A DNA stretch of 64,000 nt from Butyricimonas sp. Marseille-P3923 (lineage in GTDB: Bacteria > Bacteroidota > Bacteroidia > Bacteroidales > Marinifilaceae), in contig NZ_FXXL01000006.1 in NCBI RefSeq assembly GCF_900184685.1, forward strand, positions 1,178,001 to 1,242,000. Reading direction: 5' to 3'. The notes below the pieces were generated by a model, which saw only the letters and a program-made list of their open reading frames with translations, did no database searches and was not told the origin of the DNA. The translations under genes and the position numbers were made by a program. This document shows, piece after piece, positions 50,866 to 58,477 of this stretch. The stretch's first letter is position 1. Each line of letters begins with the position of its first letter.

Positions 50866-50966
50866 TATACTGGATACTTTTCGGGAGAATCCGAAAACGG
50901 GGGAGTAGTTGTGTAATTTAATATTCACCGGGCTCGTGGATAAGTTTATCGATGGGTACCGGTGAA
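50866..50966 (+). repeat. Direct repeat, right copy, with LytTR gene fossil and hairpin
   Basis: It matches 45905-46011. Its first part still reads FILDTFRENPKTGE-stop, a remnant of the LytTR C-terminus, starting within 3 bp of the DUF6266 stop. The hairpin at 50924-50966 keeps its pairing although several bases changed (GATAAG/TTTATC, CTCGT/ATGGG). The rest of the gap to 51108 holds only the promoter box at 51072. Confidence 0.8.
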
Positions 50967-51071
50967 TTTTAGTACAAGAGTGTATTTTGGGAGAGTACCC
51001 AAGTGGAGAATTTTAACTATGATTGGGGTATTTTTGTTTTATTGTTTTATCTGAAAGATGGTACATTTTCG

Positions 51072-51079
51072 TATCTTTG
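51072..51079 (+). promoter_or_regulatory. Candidate -7 box (TATCTTTG) of the DUF3791-DUF3990 module
   Basis: An exact TAnnTTTG match 29 bp before the first start codon; the nearest TTG is too far upstream (27-bp spacer). Confidence 0.5.
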
Positions 51080-51108
51080 TTTTCAAGATAAATTAAATAT
51101 AGATTTGT

Positions 51109-51354
51109 ATGCTGCAATCACGAACTCTTGAAGACGAAAAAATCCATTTTACGGTTATGGCCATAGAGGCTGGGGCGAAAAAAATGGGAATATCGCCCAT
51201 GGATATGTATCAACGAATGGAAAAAGTAAATCTTGTAAAACGTCTATTATTAGATTGCTATGACGTGATGCATACCCAGAGTTTAAAACATGTGGCAGAA
51301 GATGTAGTTGAGGCTTTACTAAATTGGGAAGCGCGGGAAGGAGGTAATAAATGA
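51109..51354 (+). CDS. DUF3791-family small protein (putative antitoxin), copy 1
   Basis: The 81 residues are helical: IHFTVMAIEAGAKKMGISPMDMYQRMEKVNLVKRLLLDCYDVMHTQSLKHVAEDVVEALLNWEAREG, matching the DUF3791 pattern. DUF3791 genes commonly sit beside DUF3990 genes in Bacteroidales and Firmicutes. The stop overlaps the DUF3990 start by 4 bp, the coupling typical of toxin-antitoxin pairs. An antitoxin role is inference from this layout. Confidence 0.75.
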   Translation: MLQSRTLEDEKIHFTVMAIEAGAKKMGISPMDMYQRMEKVNLVKRLLLDCYDVMHTQSLKHVAEDVVEALLNWEAREGGNK

Positions 51355-51866
51355 GGATCATGCTCTACCATGGTTCTACGCTCCCGATAGAGCATCCTTT
51401 GGCACAAGTGGGACGTGAGGATTTAGATTTTGGCAAGGGTTTTTATCTAACAGTTTTACGAACACAGGCTGAACGTTGGGCTAAACGTGTGCAATTGATC
51501 CGAGCTAGTGATAGTGCTTGGGTTAATATTTATGAGTTTGATATGGATGTCGCTGTGAAAGAGGGGTATCGTGTACTTTGTCTTAAGAGCTATGATTCTC
51601 GTTGGTTGGATTTTATAGTTGTCAGTCGAAGTGGACAACAACCATGGAAAGATTACGACATGATCGAAGGTGGTGTCGCTGATGATCAAGTTATTGATAC
51701 GGTGGAAGATTATATTAATGGCAATATTACAGTGGAGCAGGCTCTTGGGCAGTTAGCTTATGCGAAGCCCAACCATCAAATATGTTTATTGAGTCAAGAA
51801 CTTATTGATAATCATTTATATTACGTGAATTGCTTTCGGTTGGATAACAAGGAAAGGAGGTTATAA
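51351..51866 (+). CDS. DUF3990-family protein, ADP-ribosyltransferase-like (putative toxin)
   Basis: The 171 residues start IMLYHGSTLPIEHP, then DLDFGKGFYLTVLRTQAERWAKRV, the DUF3990 signature. His7 in YHGS, Tyr32 in GFYLT and a downstream Gln143 (PNHQICLLS) could form an ART-fold H-Y-(E/Q) triad, as in DarT- and Tpt1-like enzymes. DUF3990 has been related to ADP-ribosyltransferases; the target is unknown. It is sandwiched between two DUF3791 genes with an overlap on one side and no spacing on the other. Confidence 0.75.
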   Translation: MRIMLYHGSTLPIEHPLAQVGREDLDFGKGFYLTVLRTQAERWAKRVQLIRASDSAWVNIYEFDMDVAVKEGYRVLCLKSYDSRWLDFIVVSRSGQQPWKDYDMIEGGVADDQVIDTVEDYINGNITVEQALGQLAYAKPNHQICLLSQELIDNHLYYVNCFRLDNKERRL

Positions 51867-52070
51867 ATGAAAGATCAGGTGCTTTGGAGAAAAATAAGTC
51901 GCATTATCATGTTGTTGGCTTCTCGTTTGGAAGTCAGCCCGGAGCGAGCATTGGGAATTTTTTATAATACTAAGGTTTGTCGTATGTTACATGATCCTCG
52001 CTATGGTTTATACTTGATGAGTGATCTTTATATTGTCAATGACATATTGCATGAGTTGCAAGGTAAATAG
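51867..52070 (+). CDS. DUF3791-family small protein, copy 2
   Basis: The 67 residues (LWRKISRIIMLLASRLEVSPERALGIFYNTKVCRMLHDPRYGLYLMSDLYIVNDILHELQ) share the short helical layout of DUF3791. It starts immediately after the DUF3990 stop. Two DUF3791 proteins around one DUF3990 suggest paired partners or a split antitoxin; that is inference. Confidence 0.7.
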   Translation: MKDQVLWRKISRIIMLLASRLEVSPERALGIFYNTKVCRMLHDPRYGLYLMSDLYIVNDILHELQGK

Positions 52071-52103
52071 TGGATTATTGTAATATGGAGAAATTTTAAA
52101 ATG

Positions 52104-52146
52104 TCGAGGAGGAAAAATGAAAGATCTCCTCGATTTTGTTTTTTGT
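52104..52146 (+). terminator. Terminator after the DUF3791-DUF3990 module
   Basis: TCGAGGAG pairs with CTCCTCGA (52126-52133), followed by a T-rich run. Confidence 0.7.
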
Positions 52147-52578
52147 TTTTAGCAATACCTTTTTGATATGTTATATCGTTTGGAGGGACCTTTCATGCAC
52201 GATAACTACTTTAATATTCTAAATATGATTGTAATTCTATATAAATGTACGATTTATTCTAAATACGGTTGTAATATTTGGAAGTATATTTTTAGTTGAT
52301 AGAAATTTTTTTTCGTAAAAAGGTTGGGTAGTTGATTTTTTGGTTTTTATTATATATTTTTATGGAGCGTAAAATAACGTTTTTTGTTTCTACGGGATAG
52401 AACATTAGGAAAATATATTAATGGTGGGGTGTAATTGATTTATTGTCAGGTGTAATTACGAGAATGGCGTGTAAAGATAACCATTTAATATTTTCGAGTC
52501 TTTGAAAGATTGAAGAATCTAGTTTAATGATATGTGCGGAGGAGAAATTATAATCTAAACATTTAAAAATTACAGACT
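52147..52578 (+). other. AT-rich intergenic region with paired direct repeats upstream of a fimbrillin gene
   Basis: No gene is visible. It holds two 20-bp near-repeats (52216-52235 and 52256-52275, 18/20 identical, 40 bp apart) containing TTGTAAT. A second pair, GGTGTAATT at 52428-52436 and 52449-52457, has a 12-bp spacer; that is the geometry of LytTR-type binding sites. No confident -7 box was found. Confidence 0.5.
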
Positions 52579-54297
52579 ATGAAATTATTTGGTTTTATCT
52601 TATTGGCAAGTGTCTTGTTGAGTTGCGTTCGGAATGTTTCGGAAGAAAGTGTTAATGGACGGGAAATTCGTTTTCGTTCTAATATTCAAGACTTGAAATC
52701 CGGTAGTTTATCCCGGGTGGATGGGTTTAGTGAAGGGAATAAAATATTTCTTTACATTGCTAAGCGGGAGAGTGCGGATGTTGTTGCTGTTCCTGCAAGT
52801 GAAGATCTTTGTAAAATGAACTATGGGCAGGAGGGCGATTTGACTTTTGCGGATGGTGGTGAGCATTATTATCCTGATGGGCGGATAGACGTGTACGGGT
52901 ATTATTGGGAAAAGGAACATTCGGAACCACAAGAATTGGCCCGAATGAATGTTAGCGTGGAAACAGATCAATCTAACGGTTTGGATAAATCGGATTTTTT
53001 GTATGTGAAGGCGGCGGAGGGATATGCAAAAGATGCTGAGCCGATAAAATTGGAGTTTGAACATCTGTTTTCCAAGATCGTGTTGAATATTACGACGGAA
53101 ACACCTGCTATTATTGATTTGACACAATTGGAAAATGTGAAATTGCATGATGTAGTTACTATCGGGATTCTTAATTTAGGGACGGGTGAAGTCGAGAATG
53201 GAGAAGCGAAAGATGAAATTATAATGCCGAAATCCAACAATTCTTCTGTTATTATTTTGCCGCAAGAGATAGAGGATAATAAGAAGTTGTTCTCGTTTCA
53301 AGTTGTAGGGATTGAGGAGCCGTTTGAAGTAGAAGTTCCTGCCAATAATTTCGAGCAAGGGAAAGAATATACGTATAACGTGAAAGTGAATAAATACCCG
53401 GGTATGGGACCTGTTGAAATGCAGTTTTCGGTGTCGGTAAAAGATTGGTACTCGGAAGAGCCTTATGAGATTGTAATTGAAAAAGGGGAGGAAGTTGAAG
53501 TTTTGTTGACGGAGGTCGCTGTGGGAGTGAATATTAGTAAAGCGGATCTTTATCTGTCCTCGGGAGAGGTAAAACGGGAATTGAAAGCGATTGCGGTGGT
53601 GGATAATAAGATGAAGTTTGTTTTCCCTCGCTTGGAGGAAGGAGGCAGCTTACGATTGGAGAAAGCGATTTTTTACGTGGCGAATGGAGAGGCTTTTGAG
53701 TATTATTTTAAGGATAAAGAGTTAAAAGGTAACAATAATGATGAAGTCGCTTTGCCCGCCCCGAAGGTAGGGGACGCTTGGGCAGGAGGAACGATATTTA
53801 TAGTTGGAGAGGTTACTGGCTACAATGAAACAGATAATGAATTTGAAACGAATATGGAGGGAATTAAGGCTTACCGGGGAAGGATAGTGGCGAACGAGTC
53901 GTTGGGAGAGTTGGAATGGTGTGACTTTAAGTCTAAAGGCTATACAAAGTCAATAGGTGCGACAGATAAGAATAATGGGGCAATTAATACTGATGTCGTG
54001 AGAACCTTTATAGAAAACCAAGGTGAAGATATGACTAAATATCCTGCTTTTAATGCGTGTTTAAATAGAGGTGAAGGGTGGTATTTTCCTGCAATGAATG
54101 AAATAAAATATATAGTGTCGCAGTTAATTATATTGAATCCCAATATAGTAAAACAAGGTGGAGATTTGATAGATGATAGTACCGTGTATGGAAGTTCTAC
54201 AGAACAAGGAGAGGGGACTGTATCGGATTATTGGCGTACGGATAGGTTTGATGCTAAGGATAATGCTGCAATAGTTCGAGCAGTCCGTGCCTATTGA
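52579..54297 (+). CDS. Fimbrillin-family lipoprotein with C-terminal lectin-like domain
   Basis: The 572 residues have lipobox LLSC (Cys15). The fimbrillin-like part spans about 20-300: EIRFRSNIQDLKSGSLSRVDGFSEGNKIFLYI, HYYPDGRIDVYGYYW, LEFEHLFSKIVLNI and KEYTYNVKVNK. Ig-like strands follow, then a C-terminal domain from about 390 (VGDAWAGGTIFIVGEVTGY ... ACLNRGEGWYFPAMNEIKYIVSQL ... YGSSTEQGEG ... AIVRAVRAY). This resembles the DUF1566/Lcl-type C-type-lectin-like adhesin domains. It is a monocistronic gene with a terminator, probably a surface adhesin or stalk tip. Confidence 0.85.
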   Translation: MKLFGFILLASVLLSCVRNVSEESVNGREIRFRSNIQDLKSGSLSRVDGFSEGNKIFLYIAKRESADVVAVPASEDLCKMNYGQEGDLTFADGGEHYYPDGRIDVYGYYWEKEHSEPQELARMNVSVETDQSNGLDKSDFLYVKAAEGYAKDAEPIKLEFEHLFSKIVLNITTETPAIIDLTQLENVKLHDVVTIGILNLGTGEVENGEAKDEIIMPKSNNSSVIILPQEIEDNKKLFSFQVVGIEEPFEVEVPANNFEQGKEYTYNVKVNKYPGMGPVEMQFSVSVKDWYSEEPYEIVIEKGEEVEVLLTEVAVGVNISKADLYLSSGEVKRELKAIAVVDNKMKFVFPRLEEGGSLRLEKAIFYVANGEAFEYYFKDKELKGNNNDEVALPAPKVGDAWAGGTIFIVGEVTGYNETDNEFETNMEGIKAYRGRIVANESLGELEWCDFKSKGYTKSIGATDKNNGAINTDVVRTFIENQGEDMTKYPAFNACLNRGEGWYFPAMNEIKYIVSQLIILNPNIVKQGGDLIDDSTVYGSSTEQGEGTVSDYWRTDRFDAKDNAAIVRAVRAY

Positions 54298-54322
54298 TAA
54301 AACCTTTTGAACTATATGCCGT

Positions 54323-54378
54323 AATTCTGAAAGAGACCCGTTTGTTCGGTAAGGAATGGATGGGTATCTTTCAGAATT
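54323..54378 (+). terminator. Terminator after the lectin-like fimbrillin
   Basis: AATTCTGAAAGA (54323-54334) pairs perfectly with TCTTTCAGAATT (54367-54378). An inner ACCC/GGGT pairing lengthens the stem. There is no strong T run. Confidence 0.65.
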
Positions 54379-54415
54379 TAAGTTCGTAAACCTTTTAAAT
54401 TACAGTTTATAAGTC

Positions 54416-54423
54416 TATATTTG
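54416..54423 (+). promoter_or_regulatory. Candidate -7 box (TATATTTG) of fbp
   Basis: An exact TAnnTTTG match 23 bp before the fbp start codon; no clear -33 TTG. Confidence 0.5.
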
Positions 54424-54446
54424 CAAAAAAATTAAAACACAGAACC

Positions 54447-55466
54447 ATGATAATGCATAAAGTTACAACTTTAAATCAATTTATTATTGAGCGGCAGGCG
54501 GAGATTCCGGGTGCTACCGGGGAGTTCTCGAGACTTTTACATCATATTGGTATAGCTGCTAAAAAAGTTCATCGTGAGGTGAATAAAGCTGGTTTGGTAG
54601 ATATATTAGGTAAGGTGGGTTCCATCAATGTCCAGGGTGAGGACCAGCAAAAGTTGGATGTCTATGCCGACAATACTTTTATGGATGAATTAAGGGCAAG
54701 TGGTGAGTGTTGCGGGGTTGCAACAGAAGAAAATCAAGATATTGTGGTTTTCGAGGAAGGCTTATGTAGAGATGCCAAGTATGTTATATGTATGGACCCG
54801 TTGGACGGCTCGTCGAATATTGACGTGAATGTGTCCGTGGGGACTATTTTTTCAATTTATAAACGTGTTTCTTCGCTCGGGGAACCCTTGACAATGGAGG
54901 ATTTCTTCCAACCGGGGACGCAACAAGTGGCTGCCGGGTACGTGATTTACGGGTCGTCGACCATGTTGGTGTACACTTCCGGTAACGGGGTGAACGGTTT
55001 CACGCTGGATACGTCTATCGGGGAGTTCTGTTTGTCACACCCGAATATGCAGACGCCGGAAAACGGGAAAATCTATTCTATCAACGAGGGTAATTACGTG
55101 AATTTCCCCGTGGGAGTGAAGAAATTTATTAAATATTGCCAAGAGAAAGATGATGCAACCAAGCGTCCGTATACTTCTCGTTATATCGGTTCTTTGGTGG
55201 CCGATTTCCACCGGAACATGTTGAAAGGGGGAGTATTCCTTTACCCGCAAACCAGCTCGCACCCGACAGGTAAGTTGAGATTGTTGTACGAGTGCAACCC
55301 GATGGCATTTATTGCCGAGCAGTCGGGAGGTATGGCGACGGACGGGGAAAGGCGAATCCTTGAGATCGTGCCGGAGGCGCTGCACCAGCGGGTGCCTCTC
55401 TATACAGGCTCGAAGAAGATGGTACAGAAGGTTCAGGAGTTTTTGACTTTCTTCAACAATATCTAA
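54447..55466 (+). CDS. fbp: Class 1 fructose-1,6-bisphosphatase
   Basis: The 339 residues contain the class-1 FBPase motifs: [31 protein letters not shown], the metal-binding [47 protein letters not shown] and [21 protein letters not shown]. It dephosphorylates fructose 1,6-bisphosphate in gluconeogenesis. The start can be either of two closely spaced ATGs (54447 or 54453). The acyl-CoA synthetase gene follows after 78 bp. Confidence 0.96.
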   Translation: MIMHKVTTLNQFIIERQAEIPGATGEFSRLLHHIGIAAKKVHREVNKAGLVDILGKVGSINVQGEDQQKLDVYADNTFMDELRASGECCGVATEENQDIVVFEEGLCRDAKYVICMDPLDGSSNIDVNVSVGTIFSIYKRVSSLGEPLTMEDFFQPGTQQVAAGYVIYGSSTMLVYTSGNGVNGFTLDTSIGEFCLSHPNMQTPENGKIYSINEGNYVNFPVGVKKFIKYCQEKDDATKRPYTSRYIGSLVADFHRNMLKGGVFLYPQTSSHPTGKLRLLYECNPMAFIAEQSGGMATDGERRILEIVPEALHQRVPLYTGSKKMVQKVQEFLTFFNNI

Positions 55467-55544
55467 GAAACAGAAAGTTCAAATGGATGATGGCACTAGC
55501 AATCATCCATTTGAAATTAAAAGAGAAATAAAAATTTATGCTAT

Positions 55545-57602
55545 ATGATAACGAAACAGTTAATTGAACCGAAGAGTATCGTGGTCGTGGGCGGCTCGGA
55601 TGATATACATAAGCCGGGCGGAACCGTGTTGAGAAATTTGCAAGACGGTAATTTCAAAGGAGAGCTTTACGTGGTAAATCCTAAAATGGATGAAGTGCAA
55701 GGCGTGAAGTCTTATCGTGACGTGAAGGAGCTTCCGCAAGTGGATTGTGCTATTTTAGCGATTGCCGCTAAATTCTGTCCCACCGCAGTAGAGGTACTTG
55801 CCAAACAAAAAAATACAAAAGCATTTATTATTTTGTCTGCCGGGTTCCACGAGGAAAACGAAGAGGGTGCTAAATTAGAGCGTCAGATCGTGGATACGAT
55901 TGATTCCGTGGGTGGAGCATTGATAGGTCCCAACTGTATTGGGGTTTTGACTAACCATTATAGCGGGGTATTTACCAGTCCGATTCCGGAGTTGAACCCG
56001 CAAGGAGTGGATTTGATTTCCGGTTCCGGGGCAACGGCCTTGTTTATCATGGATTCGGGGATGCAGAAAGGTATTAAATTCAATAGCATGTATTCTGTCG
56101 GGAACTCTGCCCAGATGGGTGTTGAGGAGATTCTGGAATACATGGATGAATCGTTTGATCCGGAAACGAGTTCCCGCGTGAAGTTGTTGTACGTGGAGAG
56201 TATCGAGAAGCCGGAGAAGTTATTGAAGCATGCTTCTTCATTGATTCGTAAAGGTTGCCGTATCGCGGCGGTTAAGTCCGGTGGTTCGGCTGCCGGGAGT
56301 CGTGCCGCTTCTTCACACACGGGTGCGTTGGCTAGTTCGGATGTTGCTGTTGAAGCTTTGTTCCGTAAAGCCGGAATCGTGCGTTGTAACGGACGTGACG
56401 AGTTGATGACGGTTGCCGGAATCTTCATGCATCCCGAGGTGAAAGGAAAGAATATGGCCGTGGTGACTCACGCGGGAGGTCCTGCCGTGATGTTGACCGA
56501 TGCGCTCTCCAACGGCGGAATGGATGTGCCGCATATCGAGGGAGAAAAGGCAAAGGAGTTGTTGTCTAAATTATTCGGTGGTTCATCTGTCGGGAATCCG
56601 ATAGACTTCCTTGCCACGGGTACGGCAGAGCAATTAGGCTTTATTCTGGATGCTTGTGACAAGGATTTTGATAATATCGACGGGATGGCTGTTATTTTCG
56701 GGAGCCCGGGATTGTTCCCTGTTTTCGACGTGTACAACGTGCTTGATGAAAAGATGAAGACAAGCAAAAAGCCGATTTTCCCCATCTTCCCGTCATCCAA
56801 GATCGTGAAGGCCGAGATCGACGAGTTTGTTTCTAAAGGACGGGTGTATTTCCCTGATGAAGTGTTGTTCGGAAATGCCCTTTGCAAGATATACAAGACT
56901 CCCGCGCCTCAACCGGAGCATTTCGATATGCCGGATATGGACGTGAAGAAAATCCGGGAAGTGGTGGATAATGCGCAGAATGGTTATTTGTCACCGGAAG
57001 AGATTCATGCTTTGTTGGATGCGGCAGGAGTAGCCAGAGCGAAAGAAGGCGTGTCCGATAACGAGGAGGAAATCGTGAAGATGGCGAAAGAGATCGGGTT
57101 CCCGTTGGTAATGAAAGTGGTCGGACCTATTCATAAATCGGATGTCGGCGGAGTCGTGATGAACGTGAACGACGAGGAAACTGTGCGTCGGGAGTTCAAA
57201 CGGATGATGCAGATCAAAGATACTTACGCTATTATGTTGGCTCAACAGTTGAGCGGTACGCAAGTGTTTATCGGGGCGAAACGCGATGATAAGTTCGGAC
57301 ACATGGTGCTTTGCGGACTTGGCGGAATCTTTATCGAGGTGCTGAAAGACGTGAAAGCAGGGTTGGCTCCGATGTCCAAGTCTGAGGCTCACGGGTTGAT
57401 TAAAGAACTGAAATCTTACAAGATTATCCAAGGAGTGCGCGGGCAAGAGCCCGTGAACGAAGATAAGTTCGCCGAGGCTGTGATGCGTATTTCCGCGTTG
57501 GTAAAAGTAGCCCCGGAAATCTTCGAGATGGACTTGAACCCGCTTCTGGGTAACAAAGACAACGTGGTTGCCGTGGATGCCCGTATTCGGATTGAAAAAT
57601 AA
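55545..57602 (+). CDS. Acetate-CoA ligase (ADP-forming), fused alpha-beta
   Basis: The 685 residues have an N-terminal CoA-binding domain (SIVVVGGSDDIHKPGGTVLRNL), succinyl-CoA-ligase-like domains including the catalytic-His segment AASSHTGALASSDVAVEALFRKAGI, and a C-terminal ATP-grasp domain (FPLVMKVVGPIHKSDVGGVVMNVNDEE, FGHMVLCGLGGIFIEVLKDV, EMDLNPLLG). It interconverts acyl-CoA plus ADP and Pi with acid plus ATP, conserving energy during fermentation of amino acids or sugars. The exact acyl substrate is not determined. Confidence 0.93.
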   Translation: MITKQLIEPKSIVVVGGSDDIHKPGGTVLRNLQDGNFKGELYVVNPKMDEVQGVKSYRDVKELPQVDCAILAIAAKFCPTAVEVLAKQKNTKAFIILSAGFHEENEEGAKLERQIVDTIDSVGGALIGPNCIGVLTNHYSGVFTSPIPELNPQGVDLISGSGATALFIMDSGMQKGIKFNSMYSVGNSAQMGVEEILEYMDESFDPETSSRVKLLYVESIEKPEKLLKHASSLIRKGCRIAAVKSGGSAAGSRAASSHTGALASSDVAVEALFRKAGIVRCNGRDELMTVAGIFMHPEVKGKNMAVVTHAGGPAVMLTDALSNGGMDVPHIEGEKAKELLSKLFGGSSVGNPIDFLATGTAEQLGFILDACDKDFDNIDGMAVIFGSPGLFPVFDVYNVLDEKMKTSKKPIFPIFPSSKIVKAEIDEFVSKGRVYFPDEVLFGNALCKIYKTPAPQPEHFDMPDMDVKKIREVVDNAQNGYLSPEEIHALLDAAGVARAKEGVSDNEEEIVKMAKEIGFPLVMKVVGPIHKSDVGGVVMNVNDEETVRREFKRMMQIKDTYAIMLAQQLSGTQVFIGAKRDDKFGHMVLCGLGGIFIEVLKDVKAGLAPMSKSEAHGLIKELKSYKIIQGVRGQEPVNEDKFAEAVMRISALVKVAPEIFEMDLNPLLGNKDNVVAVDARIRIEK

Positions 57603-57608
57603 AGAAAT

Positions 57609-57702
57609 GAGGGTGTGTGTTAATACACCCTCTAGTCCATAAGGTCTATAGAGTCTATAAGGTCGTAAGGTCAGGCGTTATGGACTTTATGGATCTTACG
57701 GC
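57609..57702. repeat. Composite nonamer/hairpin element, copy C (short)
   Basis: A hairpin GAGGGTGT-GTGTTAAT-ACACCCTC is followed by TCCATAAGG/TCTATAGAG/TCTATAAGG nonamers and a short inverted set (ATGGACTTTATGGATCTTACGG). It lacks the GAGCC-GAA-GGCTC core of copies A and B. It lies 6 bp after the acyl-CoA synthetase stop and likely terminates that message. Confidence 0.7.
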
Positions 57703-57716
57703 TAAATTAATATATA

Positions 57717-58403
57717 ATGAAGAAGAAGGATTTTATTGTTCTGGGGTGTGTGATTTTGTTTCTGCTCCCTTTTTTCGTGTCGGAAACGGTTTATTCCTTT
57801 TACAAGACGTTTAATGCCGAGCACGGTATGATTATGAGTTTCCTGAAATTTGGTATTCTGTCGACTTTCGGGGAGTGTATCGGGTTGCGTATCAGCGCGG
57901 GCGTTTATAATCGCAAGGGATTCGGGGTGTTGCCGAGAGCTATCGTGTGGGGAATCCTCGGGATGGGAATCAGTATGGCGATGACGATATTCGCGAACGG
58001 TGTTCCTGCGTTCTTGAAAACGATGGGGATGGAGAACGCGACGACCGTGATGGGAGAGGCTTTGTCCGGGCAGAAAGTGTTCGTTGCATTCTGTATTTCC
58101 GTGGCGATGAATACAATATTTGCTCCCGTGTTTATGACATTGCACAAGATTACCGATACGCATATATTGAGTCATGGCGGTACGTTGGCAGGTCTTTTTA
58201 CCCCGATACAGATGGGTGAGATTATGGCAAACCTGAATTGGCGGGTACAATGGAATTTCGTGTTCAAGAAGACGATACCTTTTTTCTGGTATCCGGCTCA
58301 CACGATTACTTTCTTGCTGCCGGGAGATACGCGGGTATTGTTTGCCGCTTTATTGGGTGTCGTTCTCGGAATATTGCTGGCGATCGCCACGCACAAGAAA
58401 TAA
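57717..58403 (+). CDS. Multi-pass membrane protein (Mpv17/PMP22-like)
   Basis: The 228 residues have about five hydrophobic helices: IVLGCVILFLLPFFVSETVYSFY, AIVWGILGMGISMAMTIFANG, VFVAFCISVAMNTIFAPVFM, IPFFWYPAHTITFLLPG and VLFAALLGVVLGILLAIA. The C-terminal WRVQWNFVFKKTIPFFWYPAHTITFLLPGDTRVLFAALLG resembles the Mpv17/PMP22 signature (W...P...NF..P...R). The function of bacterial members is unknown. It starts 15 bp after the composite repeat. Confidence 0.65.
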   Translation: MKKKDFIVLGCVILFLLPFFVSETVYSFYKTFNAEHGMIMSFLKFGILSTFGECIGLRISAGVYNRKGFGVLPRAIVWGILGMGISMAMTIFANGVPAFLKTMGMENATTVMGEALSGQKVFVAFCISVAMNTIFAPVFMTLHKITDTHILSHGGTLAGLFTPIQMGEIMANLNWRVQWNFVFKKTIPFFWYPAHTITFLLPGDTRVLFAALLGVVLGILLAIATHKK

Positions 58404-58433
58404 GACGAATATAACTTTTAGACATTTTTGCCG

Positions 58434-58472
58434 TATAGTTTATAGTTGATACAATAATCACTATAAACTATA
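58434..58472 (+). promoter_or_regulatory. Perfect 13-bp inverted repeat at the flavodoxin start
   Basis: TATAGTTTATAGT (58434-58446) is exactly complemented at 58460-58472 with a 13-bp loop. It ends 5 bp before the ATG, then TTTTT. It could be an operator, a terminator of the upstream gene, or an mRNA hairpin limiting translation. Confidence 0.6.
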
Positions 58473-58477
58473 TTTTT

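Noticed and set aside
54416-54446. Possible invertible promoter upstream of fbp
   Set aside because: The nearby inverted repeat at 54323-54378 is a simple hairpin of the preceding gene and does not enclose the promoter box.
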